DNA from: JBCDJG01 sp038748065 | GTDB taxonomy: Bacteria > Pseudomonadota > Gammaproteobacteria > Pseudomonadales > Halieaceae | Direction: 5' to 3' | Assembly (NCBI GenBank): GCA_038748065.1 | Contig: JBCDJG010000076.1 | Location: 1-19,036 of the forward strand | DNA: 19,036 nucleotides | Shown here: positions 1-7,241 of the stretch, piece after piece | How the letters are laid out: each line of letters begins with the position of its first letter | Position numbering within the stretch: position 1 is the first letter of the stretch | Program-made: the position numbers and the translations under genes | Notes under the pieces: model-generated | What the model saw: the letters and a program-made list of their open reading frames with translations, nothing else | What the model was told of the DNA's origin: nothing | Databases searched by the model: none

Positions 1-34
1 CCAATGGAACCTTGAAGAAACACAGGAGTAAAGT

Positions 35-77
35 AGCAGCGTAAACCGCTTCGCTGCTGCTCTGGTGTGAAAACACC
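35..77. other. Two small hairpins inside the putative IS end
   Basis: AGCAGCG (35-41) pairs perfectly with CGCTGCT (52-58) around a 10-base loop. GGTGT (64-68) pairs with ACACC (73-77) around a GAAA tetraloop, a GNRA-type loop that stabilises RNA hairpins. No T-run follows, so neither is a classical intrinsic terminator. They may shield the IS genes or simply end their transcript. Confidence 0.4.
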
Positions 78-90
78 GGCTCAGCAAAAG

Positions 91-134
91 CGGACAATTC
101 ATTTGCTATAAAAACCGGACAGTTCTACTTGCTA
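91..134. repeat. Two tandem-spaced imperfect 19-bp direct repeats
   Basis: The units are 91-109 and 116-134. Both carry CGGACA, then TTC after one variable base, then TTGCTA after three variable bases. The 25-bp start-to-start distance places them about 2.4 helical turns apart. In IS21-type ends such repeats are transposase binding sites. Confidence 0.7.
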
Positions 135-144
135 ACAACAGGGC

Positions 145-1809
145 TTATGCGCCTTGGTCCCGGAGCACGCCGCTGGGCTCTGACGCCCTGGAAGTCGACA
201 CCAGCACCCCCGGGTTCATGACACCCTGCGGGTCCAATCGTTCACGAACGCCACGCAATGCCTCCGCAAACAGGGGCGGTACCTGGTTGTCGTAACCTGT
301 GTGGCGGTGATCGCGCCCTACGGCGTGGTGATGCGTGACAGTACCGCCGAAATCGGTAACCGCTTGGTTAGCGGCCAGCTTGATCTGGCACCAGCGATCG
401 AGCATGGCCTCGCCATCGCCCTGATCCGAGCCAAGGGCATATACCGTGAAGTAAGGCGCCGGGCCGTCGGGGTACACATGGGTAAAGCGGCAGCTGATCA
501 TGCCCTCGCGACCTGTGGCTTGCCGCATAGCCTCCCGCAGGCGTTCGCTTACCCCCTGGTATAAGGCGTCGAAACGATCCCAGGTGATCGCTGTTTCGAA
601 AGTGTCGGCAATGATCCCTGCCGGCGTCAGCAGGTTGCGGAAGTACGGCGAGCGCAGGAAGGCGTTACGCCACTCGCCCGCCGCGCCCTCGCGCTGGCTC
701 CCCGAGCCGCCCTGGCTCTCGGTGCTGCCCAGATGATCGGCGGTAATTTCAAGAGCGCGCTGCATCCAGCCGCCCACCGGATGATCGGCAGACTCGAAGG
801 CCAACACCAGCACGGCTGTGCTGCCGTTCCCGATGCCGTTGATCTGTGCCTCTAGCGGGTCCAACAGGCGGCAATTGCTGGGGAACAGGCCTGATTGGCT
901 TATCTCACGCACGGCGTGGCAGGCGCTCGGCATGTCCGGAAAGCGCACGCTCGCGGAGGCTCTGTATTGCGGGCGCGCCTGCAGGCGCACCCAGGCTCGC
1001 GTGATGAAACCCAAGGTACCCTCACTGCCCAGCATCAGGCGGTCAGGCGAAGGGCCAGCGCCGGAGCCCGGCAGGCGGCGGCTTTCCATTACGCCGCTGG
1101 GGGTCAGCATACGCACGCTTTCAACCAGATCGTCGATATGGGTGTAGTTGGTAGCGAAGTGGCCGCCTGCGCGCGTGGCGATCCAACCACCAAGCGTCGA
1201 AAACTGGAAACTCTGTGGGAAGTGCCTGAGCGTAAGACCCTGTGGTTTCAGGGCTGCTTCAAGCTCAGGCCCCAGTGCGCCGCCCTCGATCAGCGCGGCA
1301 CGGCTTTCACTATCGACTTCCAGCACCTTGCCGAGAAACTGCAGATCGACGGAGATCGTACCGTTATAGTCATTGCCAACATCAGGTTCGACACCCCCAC
1401 AAACGCTGGTGCCGCCGCCAAAGGGAATCAGCGCAGCACCTGTGCGCTCGGCAAACTCGATCAGGTCCTGAAGGTTATCCTCATTGCGCGGGAAGGCAAC
1501 AAGATCGGGTGCCTTGCCGTAATCCCCCATCAGCGCGCGCAGCATGTCCGGGAAGGACTTGCCATAGCTGTGGCTCGCACGATCGTAGGTGGAGGTGGAC
1601 AGGATGCCGGCGAGCGTTGATGGCGAGTCAAGGCGCGGGGGCGGCAACTCCAGCGATTCCACGCTTGGGGCCGCCATGCTGCCTATCTTTGCGCCCATGC
1701 CACTTGCAAGTTCGCCGATCAGCGCGGTCTCGTCATCGGACAGGTTCTCATCGGTGTAACCCCAGCCCCAGAGGCGCAGGGGTTTGCGGCGGGAGAGGGT
1801 TTTGTGCAC
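145..1809 (-). CDS. FAD-binding oxidase, alkyl-dihydroxyacetonephosphate synthase-like (FAD_binding_4 / FAD-oxidase_C)
   Basis: This is a 554-residue cytoplasmic flavoprotein of the VAO/PCMH fold. The FAD-binding half shows the pyrophosphate loop PFGGGTSVCGG at about 129-139, a second FAD segment around 196-216 (HFPQ...STLGG) and GSEGTLGF at 261-268. The C-terminal cap ends with HHH at 493-495 and DPQGVMNPG at 526-534. The His triplet, the preceding FTHVYPDG-type segment (442-449) and the length match bacterial relatives of alkyl-DHAP synthase (AGPS) better than glycolate or lactate oxidases. AGPS exchanges the acyl chain of acyl-DHAP for a fatty alcohol; what the bacterial relatives do is mostly unknown. 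The start is GTG at 1809, preceded by AAGG seven bases upstream. The frame stays open back to 1869 but has no ATG, GTG or TTG there. The gene is last of five leftward genes, and an apparent IS end lies 4 bp beyond its stop. The family is well supported; the substrate is not. Confidence 0.85.
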   Translation of the reverse strand: MHKTLSRRKPLRLWGWGYTDENLSDDETALIGELASGMGAKIGSMAAPSVESLELPPPRLDSPSTLAGILSTSTYDRASHSYGKSFPDMLRALMGDYGKAPDLVAFPRNEDNLQDLIEFAERTGAALIPFGGGTSVCGGVEPDVGNDYNGTISVDLQFLGKVLEVDSESRAALIEGGALGPELEAALKPQGLTLRHFPQSFQFSTLGGWIATRAGGHFATNYTHIDDLVESVRMLTPSGVMESRRLPGSGAGPSPDRLMLGSEGTLGFITRAWVRLQARPQYRASASVRFPDMPSACHAVREISQSGLFPSNCRLLDPLEAQINGIGNGSTAVLVLAFESADHPVGGWMQRALEITADHLGSTESQGGSGSQREGAAGEWRNAFLRSPYFRNLLTPAGIIADTFETAITWDRFDALYQGVSERLREAMRQATGREGMISCRFTHVYPDGPAPYFTVYALGSDQGDGEAMLDRWCQIKLAANQAVTDFGGTVTHHHAVGRDHRHTGYDNQVPPLFAEALRGVRERLDPQGVMNPGVLVSTSRASEPSGVLRDQGA

Positions 1810-1905
1810 GAAGTAGCCTTTGGGACGCTGGTTATTGTGGTTGCTTACGTTTGGGGGCGGTAGTTTGATTCACGCCGGATCGCTATGCCGCGCCGCGCCG
1901 CCTTC

Positions 1906-1930
1906 ACAGGGGTAACAGTACCCATTCTGT
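1906..1930 (-). terminator. Possible weak stem-loop after the small secreted-protein gene
   Basis: GGGTA (1910-1914) pairs with TACCC (1919-1923) around a 4-base loop. An outer ACAG/CTGT pairing (1906-1909 with 1927-1930) is separated by a 3-base bulge. It lies 2-26 bases past the stop of the leftward gene ending at 1932. There is no T-run on the transcribed side, so termination would be weak. It could instead be an mRNA-end stabiliser. Confidence 0.25.
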
Positions 1931-1931
1931 G

Positions 1932-2351
1932 CTAGCGAATGGTGCCGGTTCGGGAGTGCATAAACAGACGGATTGGGTACTCGGTATCTTCTTTCCAGTA
2001 GATGAGCAGGCCATAGTTGTCACCGTCCAGATCTTCCAGCCAGCGGTACTCCAGATCGAACTCGGGCAGGATATCAATTTCCTGCGGTGCCTGGCCGACC
2101 ACGCGGACCTCTTCAATTTCGCTAGGTGGCTTCTGCATCGATGCTTTCGGGATGGCAATCACCAATTGCTTTTGCGACGGGTCATCGGGATTGTCATCAA
2201 CCTCCCGCACCTCGGCGCCCATCACATCGCCACGAGAGCCCTTGACCAACTCCAACCAGCCGGTAGTGGCGGGGTCGCCTTCCGCCTGCACGAACACTGG
2301 CATCCCAAGCGTCAGGGCCGCCCCAGCTAACATACTTTTTATGGCTTCCAT
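1932..2351 (-). CDS. Small predicted secreted protein of unknown function
   Basis: The 139-residue product starts with a signal-peptide-like segment: a Lys at position 5, a hydrophobic core at about 8-20 and a likely cleavage after VQA (about residue 23). The mature part is acidic and has no predicted membrane helix. It carries an EEVRVVGQ stretch that superficially recalls the N-terminus of TonB-dependent proteins, then an aromatic-rich C-terminal half (YRWLEDLDGDNYGLLIYWKED). I recognise no enzymatic motif. The ATG at 2351 is firmly placed by a strong Shine-Dalgarno (GAGGTGG) about six bases upstream. It lies 60 bp downstream of the TSUP permease gene and 122 bp upstream of the FAD oxidase, in the same direction, so co-transcription is plausible. 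It is probably a periplasmic or outer-membrane-associated protein; function not assigned. Confidence 0.7.
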   Translation of the reverse strand: MEAIKSMLAGAALTLGMPVFVQAEGDPATTGWLELVKGSRGDVMGAEVREVDDNPDDPSQKQLVIAIPKASMQKPPSEIEEVRVVGQAPQEIDILPEFDLEYRWLEDLDGDNYGLLIYWKEDTEYPIRLFMHSRTGTIR

Positions 2352-2411
2352 GGCTCCACCTCACAATCCGTCCACCACCTCATGATAGCGCAGCATTGGC
2401 GGCAGTGCTCA

Positions 2412-3185
2412 TCAAACAAACATGCGCCCCAGCCCAAACAGGCTCACCAGCAGCAGCCCACCACCCAGCACTCGGAAGAACACTTTGGTATCGGCCCGCA
2501 AGGTGTAATCGTGAAAGCGCAGCCCGAGCACATGACCCACCGCCGCGCAGGGCAGTAGCCAGAGGTGATGCACCCATTGCAGGTCAACGTCATACCAGAC
2601 GAAGGCGGCCAGCTTGATTGCAACGAGAATGAACCAGAGTACGAACAGCGTATCGCGCAGCTGGTACTTCTCCACCCGGCTAGCAGCTACGGGCACAACC
2701 AGAGGGGCCGCAATTAAGGATGTACCGCTGATATAGCCACCCAAAAACAAAAAGAAAGCATCCAGGAATCGGTTATTGCTCTGGAATGGCCGGTCGAGGA
2801 TATAGGTCACCGCGTAAACGGACACCACGATGAAAATAAAGCCACTGACGATATTCGTGGGCAGGGTAATCACGCCCATCACACCGATGAACTTTGGCAC
2901 AATCATCAATGGCAGCGCATAGCGCAGAAAGGCCCAGTTCACCGTATCGCCCTGACCCGCTGGCGCGCGATCCTGATTGCGGTGGGCCTGGAGCACCGTA
3001 ATAAAGCTGAAAAACAGCAGGTGCACCGAAATAATTGGCAGGAACACCAGCGGCTGGTTTGTCACCATTAAGAGAAAGGGCAGCGTCAGCACGGCGCCAC
3101 CAAAGCCTAGCCCGGAGCGCACAAAACCGCTCCAGACGAAGAGCACAGCAATAGCGGCGTATTGCCAGTTCTCCAGATTTTCCAT
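2412..3185 (-). CDS. TSUP-family (TauE/SafE-like) membrane permease
   Basis: This is a 257-residue inner-membrane protein with about eight hydrophobic helices. The N-terminal helix contains SGFVRSGLGFGGAVLTLP, the Gly-rich repeat typical of the TSUP (TauE/SafE, formerly DUF81) family. A second related half begins near the FLGGYISGTSLIAAPLVV segment, as expected from the family's internal duplication. Members export or import small organosulfur or carboxylate anions such as sulfite or sulfoacetate; the substrate here cannot be read from sequence. I chose the internal ATG at 3185 because the frame upstream (to 3242) encodes a basic, non-membrane 19-residue leader unlike TSUP N-termini. No strong Shine-Dalgarno is visible at either start. 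It shares direction with the LLM oxidoreductase (172 bp upstream) and the small secreted protein (60 bp downstream). Given the sulfotransferase elsewhere in the window, a sulfur-containing substrate is a possibility, but only inference. Confidence 0.82.
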   Translation of the reverse strand: MENLENWQYAAIAVLFVWSGFVRSGLGFGGAVLTLPFLLMVTNQPLVFLPIISVHLLFFSFITVLQAHRNQDRAPAGQGDTVNWAFLRYALPLMIVPKFIGVMGVITLPTNIVSGFIFIVVSVYAVTYILDRPFQSNNRFLDAFFLFLGGYISGTSLIAAPLVVPVAASRVEKYQLRDTLFVLWFILVAIKLAAFVWYDVDLQWVHHLWLLPCAAVGHVLGLRFHDYTLRADTKVFFRVLGGGLLLVSLFGLGRMFV

Positions 3186-3357
3186 CAGGGTTGATCGAGG
3201 TCGCTTTTTAGTCGATTGCTGTGGGCGCAGGGCACAACACAATACGCAATATTGAGGGCGATAGGAACCAGAGTCGGCGCATCATCGTCTGGGCTCGCTC
3301 GCGAAAGCTGGAAACAGGCGTAGGCACGCTTTGCTGTTTTTCTGTGTCCTGATCGCC

Positions 3358-4233
3358 TCAGGCCACGGGAAAGTGACGGATGATCCGCTCCGCAAAAGCC
3401 TCCATGAAACGCTTCTTTTCATCCAGGCTGGATCCCTTGCCCAGGCCATAGTCGAAGGGCATGTTCACACCGGAGGTCATTCCCGTGCCCACCATGGCTT
3501 CAAAGGTTGCCAGCTCCACAGGCGCTTTCAAACCAACCATCGTTTCAAAAGGCAGATGGTCCCGGCCCGCTTCAGCGCGTAGACGCTGCAGCTCCGCCAT
3601 AATCCCAGGTACCTCCTCAGGGAGATTGCCGGCACCGATCCAACCGTCACCGTGGAGCGCCGTGCGCTTCAAAGCGAGCTTATTGCCGCCGCCGATATAA
3701 ATAGGAATGTGGTGCGTTGGCGCAGGGGCCAATTGAATCGCAGGAAAGTCGATATGCTCACCGTGGTACTCCACCATGCCACCCTGCCAGAGCTTACGTA
3801 GTGCCGCGAGACACTCATCGAGGCGTTTGCCGCGGGTTTTAAAGTCCACGCCGTAGATATCGAACTCTTCCCGCATCCAGCCAGCGCCCGCACCCAGTAC
3901 AAAGCGCCCCTTGCTGAGAATATCCAGGGTTGCGCAGGATTTAGCCACCTCAATCGGGTTGCGCAGGGGTAGCACGTAAACGCCGCAAACAAAACGAATG
4001 CGTGAGGTAGCCGCTGCGAGTGCGCCAAACAGAGCCCACTGGTCGGGGTACTCGGAATCCGCGACCTGGGGCGGAAACCCCGTATCCGAATAAGGGTAGC
4101 CAGGGCTAAGATCCTGTGGGTAAAGGGCATGGTCGCCGCTCATCAGGCCATGGAAACCGACCTCTTCGGCAAAGCGTGCGATCTCGACCAGCTGCTCGGT
4201 TTCAGCCCAGGTGATTGCCTGCCAGAACTTCAT
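3358..4233 (-). CDS. LLM-class (luciferase-like) flavin/F420-dependent oxidoreductase, TIGR03619-type
   Basis: The 291-residue soluble protein has the bacterial-luciferase TIM-barrel fold. Visible marks are EEVGFHGLMSGDH near 23-35, the family core RNPIEVAKSCATLDILSKGR (91-110) running into FVLGAGAGWMREEF (111-124), and PIYIGGG near 177-183. Full length fits the TIGR03619 'probable F420-dependent oxidoreductase' group. Such proteins use reduced F420 or FMNH2 to reduce, dehydrogenate or mono-oxygenate a hydrophobic substrate. Which cofactor applies here is unknown, and many gammaproteobacteria lack F420. The start ATG at 4233 has a purine-rich AGAAGAGAG stretch just upstream. The gene lies 35 bp after the phosphotransferase gene, so the two are probably one transcript. 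This pairing recurs in catabolic clusters for lipophilic compounds, which is the likely context. Confidence 0.88.
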   Translation of the reverse strand: MKFWQAITWAETEQLVEIARFAEEVGFHGLMSGDHALYPQDLSPGYPYSDTGFPPQVADSEYPDQWALFGALAAATSRIRFVCGVYVLPLRNPIEVAKSCATLDILSKGRFVLGAGAGWMREEFDIYGVDFKTRGKRLDECLAALRKLWQGGMVEYHGEHIDFPAIQLAPAPTHHIPIYIGGGNKLALKRTALHGDGWIGAGNLPEEVPGIMAELQRLRAEAGRDHLPFETMVGLKAPVELATFEAMVGTGMTSGVNMPFDYGLGKGSSLDEKKRFMEAFAERIIRHFPVA

Positions 4234-4268
4234 CGCGCTCTCTTCTTTCTGGATGGGTATCTACTACC

Positions 4269-5462
4269 CTAGCGCCTGGCAAGGAATGCATCCAGCCAGC
4301 CGGGATAGTCAACGCGCTCAACCGCCGCGACAGCGCGCGTGAGGATTTCGCGCATCAGCGCGTCCTGCTCACCATTCAGGGCGCCAAAGCCGATTGCCAC
4401 AACAATGGTCATCAGAGTATGAAAGGTGAAGCTGCGGTATTCCTGCCAGGCCTGCTCGCCATCAATAGCTTGCCCATGTACCGCGCGCCGCTCGACGTAA
4501 TACCGCACCAGATCCTGCTCGTGCGCGGCCAAGGTCTGTGCCGGTAGCGCGTTAATCAAGAAGTACTGCACGTCGCGAATGCCTTTACCCCAGTGCGCCG
4601 CCTGCCAATCCAGCAAGCCCATGGACTCGCCGCTGATGAAGACGTTGCCGAGATGGCTGTCGCCGTGAAGCAAGGACAGTGGGCCTTCAAACCAGTGATC
4701 CAACAGGGCCTGCCAGTTATCTATCGTGCGCCGGTAGCTGCCCTCAATGGGGCTGGGGATTGCACCCGGGCAGTTACGCATACAGGGCGCCAGCGCCATC
4801 AGGTTCAAGCTGCGTGATACCACACCGAGGCGCGGCGACAGAAAGGGATGGTAGTCCAGGGGAAGAATCGCGGCTCGATCGGCGGCCGGCAGACCGTAAT
4901 GCAGAGCGTGCAGGCGAGCGAACGTATCCAGTACTCGATGCACGGTAACAAGCTCCGGACCCGCCGGCATATCAAGGTTGGTAAACAGCCTGACAGCGGG
5001 ATCCTCACGGAGATTTTCCTGAATCAGGTAGAAGCGCCCGCCGCGCCACGCCGTTGCATAGGTCACCGGCGTGCGCAGCGGCAGGTCGCGCGCCACGTGG
5101 CGGAAGAACTCCGACTCCAGACGCCAGGACAGGATGATGCTGAAGAACCACCGCGTCAGGGCAGAGGTCATCGGCACCTTGACGAACAGGCTCCGCGGCA
5201 GGCCCACGTCCTCCGCCTGCTCGACAGTCAGTACCAGGTTCTGACAGTTGCTGCTCACCGAGGGAACAGCCTGCTGCTCAACCGCTGACAATTCTACCGG
5301 GCCACGTAGCACGCCTAAACTGCCTTCATTGATAAGGCGGCTTAAGATCTCGGGACGCATGACGTGATCGGCTTTGTAGGGCAGCCTGCCAGGATCGAGA
5401 GCATCCGCAGCGAGTCGGGCAGCAGCGCTGACGCCCAGGGCACCCATTCTCAGGCTTTCCAC
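4269..5462 (-). CDS. Phosphotransferase of the APH / kinase-like fold
   Basis: The product of about 397 residues has an aminoglycoside-phosphotransferase-type kinase fold. A candidate ATP-binding Lys lies in LFVKVP (about residue 95), the catalytic loop is HGDSHLGN (266-273, Brenner motif), and the metal-binding Asp is in LLDWQ (about 285). All key residues are present, so it should be active. Relatives phosphorylate small alcohols or sterols and are often found near acyl-CoA dehydrogenases and LLM enzymes in steroid- or terpene-type clusters. The actual acceptor is unknown. I chose the GTG at 5462, which has AAGGGA five bases upstream. A longer frame to 5579 would consume the divergent promoter region and adds a Cys/Arg/Ser-rich stretch unlike the family. 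ATG at 5447 is a second possibility. It begins the leftward transcript that includes the LLM oxidoreductase. Confidence 0.85.
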   Translation of the reverse strand: MESLRMGALGVSAAARLAADALDPGRLPYKADHVMRPEILSRLINEGSLGVLRGPVELSAVEQQAVPSVSSNCQNLVLTVEQAEDVGLPRSLFVKVPMTSALTRWFFSIILSWRLESEFFRHVARDLPLRTPVTYATAWRGGRFYLIQENLREDPAVRLFTNLDMPAGPELVTVHRVLDTFARLHALHYGLPAADRAAILPLDYHPFLSPRLGVVSRSLNLMALAPCMRNCPGAIPSPIEGSYRRTIDNWQALLDHWFEGPLSLLHGDSHLGNVFISGESMGLLDWQAAHWGKGIRDVQYFLINALPAQTLAAHEQDLVRYYVERRAVHGQAIDGEQAWQEYRSFTFHTLMTIVVAIGFGALNGEQDALMREILTRAVAAVERVDYPGWLDAFLARR

Positions 5463-5519
5463 AGTGTTCCCTTGATCGAAGGCGGACTGCGTTGAGCACC
5501 GCGTTGACAGTGTCAGGCT

Positions 5520-5540
5520 GCAAGCGCCGGGAGCGCTTGC
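5520..5540. promoter_or_regulatory. Perfect 8-bp inverted repeat in the divergent promoter region
   Basis: GCAAGCGC (5520-5527) and GCGCTTGC (5533-5540) are perfect inverted arms around a 5-base centre. The site lies 58 bp upstream of the GTG of the leftward phosphotransferase and 75 bp upstream of the rightward oxidoreductase ATG. It could be a regulator site or a stem-loop in the leader of the leftward mRNA. Confidence 0.45.
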
Positions 5541-5571
5541 CCCTGTCGGACGTTTTGCATAATATGTCCGA
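5537..5571 (+). promoter_or_regulatory. Candidate promoter with overlapping TCGGAC/GTCCGA operator
   Basis: A -35-like TTGCCC (5537-5542) lies 17 bp before TAATAT (5560-5565); CATAAT (5558-5563) is an alternative -10. The inverted repeat TCGGAC (5546-5551) / GTCCGA (5566-5571), with 14 bp between arms and partial symmetry inside (9 of 13 positions per half), covers this core. Placement over the -10 suggests repression of the gene starting at 5616. The local TetR (7201-7779) is the obvious candidate, but this is inference. Confidence 0.5.
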
Positions 5572-5615
5572 GATCGCACTCAGACAAGCGGGCACTGCCC
5601 GGGAGCGAATACGGT

Positions 5616-7241
5616 ATGGAGAGTCAGACTGGAAAGGATGGCTTCGATGCCATCATCATTGGCGCTGGTCACAATGGTCTCGCCACCGGCCTCGTGCTGG
5701 CGCGCAACGGCAAGCGTGTACTCGTCCTCGAAAAGAATCACTACGTGGGCGGCATGGGCGCAACCCGTGAAATTCTCAAGGGTTGTCAGAACGAGGTGGG
5801 CGCCAGCTGTCTTTTCCCGCTGTCCGCTGAAATCAAGGAATACTTCGATTTCGAATCGCATGGCGTTGAGCTGATCCCGCTACCAGTCATGGCCGTCAAC
5901 CTGACGGGCGCTCAGGGCAGGCCGATGATCTTTTTTAAAAATTCACTGCGCCTGAGCTTCGCCATGCTCAAGGATTTTGGCCCCGGCGCCATGCTGGGCT
6001 TTGCCCGCTTCCTCAAGTTTTGCGAGTACCCTGCGCGAGTCCTCGATCGCTTCACCGCGCGCAAGGCACCGCGCAAGCTGGAGGAGCTGATTGCCGAAGC
6101 AGAAACGCCGGAACAGCGCGAGCACCTTGAACTCGCCTTCAAGGGTTCGGCCATGGACATCATCGATAAGTTCTTTCCGGACCCGGTCAAGCACCGTGAG
6201 CTGCGCGCCAACATGGCCTTTGCCGCCGTGCAGGCTACTTACAAGGGGCCCTATACGCCTGGCTCTGGCCTATGCCTCATTTATACGATGGCGCAAGAGG
6301 GCTCAGAGGGGCTTATGCAGCGCGTCAAAGGCGGTATGGGCAAGCTGTCTGAGTGCATCACGCAACAGCTGCTGGATCTGGGCAGTGAGGTTCGGCTGAA
6401 ACAGCACGTTACCAGCATACTCGTTGAGGACGGCGCAGCGGTGGGTGTCCAGCTGAAAAACGGCGACGAGCTGCGCGCCCCGATCGTCATCTCGAACCTG
6501 GACAAACAGGCAACCTTCAACCACCTGCTGGCCGATCACAGCCTGGTGACCGAGAAGCAAATCAAGGTAGATGCTTTCGACCACAAGGGGGCCTTCGTGC
6601 ACATGCTGTTCAAGTTGAAGGGCCTGCCTACCTACAGCAAACACCTGAAACGTCTAAACCGTATCCCAGAGGCGCGGTTCGGCGGCGCGATGGTGCTGGA
6701 TCCGGAGGAAATGCAGAGTGCCTACGAGCGCTGTCTGGAGGGCGAGTTACCCGAGCGCATGCCACTGGCCTTTCAGATTCCCTCAGTCATGGACGCCAGC
6801 CTCGCGCCAGAAGGCTTCCACATCGCCAGCGCCTACGGCTTCTACTTCCCCTGCGATGCGGAGAAGTCTCGCCGCGGAAAGCTGCGCGACCAGGCCGCGG
6901 AAAACCTGATTGAGCATATCAGTTTGCACATGCCTGATTTTCGTGAGCTGATTGTCGACCAGGCGATTTTCTCCGCTGATCACTTCGCCACTATGCAGGG
7001 CGTAACCAACGGCGACTGGACACATGGACTTCTGCATCCAGACCAGATGATCGGCGATCGCTGCCTGATTGAAGGCACTGGGCATACAACGCCGCTGTCG
7101 GGCCTGTACCTGTGCGGAGCGTCTTGTCATCCCGGGCCCGGCGTTACCTTCCTGCCGGGCTACAACTGCGCCCACGAAGTGCTCGCAGCTGCCGGCCGCG
7201 CTACCGTAACACCACGGGCACCAGCAGCGCGTGCAGCGTAG
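5616..7241 (+). CDS. FAD-dependent oxidoreductase, phytoene desaturase / PYROXD2-like
   Basis: This is a 541-residue flavoprotein of the amine-oxidase/CrtI superfamily. The N-terminal Rossmann motif is IIIGAGHNGLATG (13-25) with the ribose-binding Glu in LVLEK (39) and the following GGMGATREI. The C-terminal FAD motif is GLYLCGAS (496-503) then PGPGVTFLPGYNCA (506-519). Length and motif layout match the group that contains human PYROXD2 and bacterial carotenoid desaturase-like proteins, more than true monoamine oxidases. The family introduces double bonds into, or isomerises, long hydrophobic isoprenoids. No crtB/crtE neighbour is present, so carotenoid synthesis is not indicated here. The ATG at 5616 has GGGAG ten bases upstream. 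The gene is divergent from the phosphotransferase/LLM genes, and its last 41 bp overlap the convergent TetR gene. A role in oxidising the same hydrophobic substrate is plausible. Confidence 0.85.
   Translation: MESQTGKDGFDAIIIGAGHNGLATGLVLARNGKRVLVLEKNHYVGGMGATREILKGCQNEVGASCLFPLSAEIKEYFDFESHGVELIPLPVMAVNLTGAQGRPMIFFKNSLRLSFAMLKDFGPGAMLGFARFLKFCEYPARVLDRFTARKAPRKLEELIAEAETPEQREHLELAFKGSAMDIIDKFFPDPVKHRELRANMAFAAVQATYKGPYTPGSGLCLIYTMAQEGSEGLMQRVKGGMGKLSECITQQLLDLGSEVRLKQHVTSILVEDGAAVGVQLKNGDELRAPIVISNLDKQATFNHLLADHSLVTEKQIKVDAFDHKGAFVHMLFKLKGLPTYSKHLKRLNRIPEARFGGAMVLDPEEMQSAYERCLEGELPERMPLAFQIPSVMDASLAPEGFHIASAYGFYFPCDAEKSRRGKLRDQAAENLIEHISLHMPDFRELIVDQAIFSADHFATMQGVTNGDWTHGLLHPDQMIGDRCLIEGTGHTTPLSGLYLCGASCHPGPGVTFLPGYNCAHEVLAAAGRATVTPRAPAARAA

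Larger units (their letters stand above)
1..140. mobile_element. Terminal fragment of an insertion sequence, probably IS21-family
   Basis: Two imperfect direct repeats lie at 91-109 and 116-134 (CGGACA-N-TTC-N3-TTGCTA, 15 of 19 identical, period 25 bp), and the segment ends in ACA at 140. Multiple short repeats at the ends and a 5'-TG...CA-3' border are typical of IS21-family elements. A short open frame at 3-44 ending in TAA, rich in Lys and Arg, could be the last codons of an istB-like gene, but it is too short to identify. The element's body and its other end lie outside the window. The family call rests on end structure only and is inference. An alternative is an unrelated regulatory repeat downstream of the neighbouring gene. 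Confidence 0.5.

Noticed and set aside
895..1620. 241-codon rightward open frame
   Set aside because: It lies wholly antisense to the FAD oxidase, has low-complexity Ala/Arg-rich translation with no domain, and is a shadow expected in GC-rich coding DNA.
5463..5579. N-terminal extension of the phosphotransferase to position 5579
   Set aside because: The extra 39 residues cross the control region, look non-protein-like, and the GTG at 5462 has a good ribosome-binding site.
5326..5595. Leftward frame overlapping the divergent promoter
   Set aside because: It overlaps the start of the phosphotransferase gene in another frame and the palindromes; the translation is Arg/Cys-rich and resembles no protein.
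5616..7241. Carotenoid biosynthesis cluster (crtI-like gene)
   Set aside because: No phytoene synthase, GGPP synthase or cyclase is nearby, and the motif layout fits the wider PYROXD2-like group.
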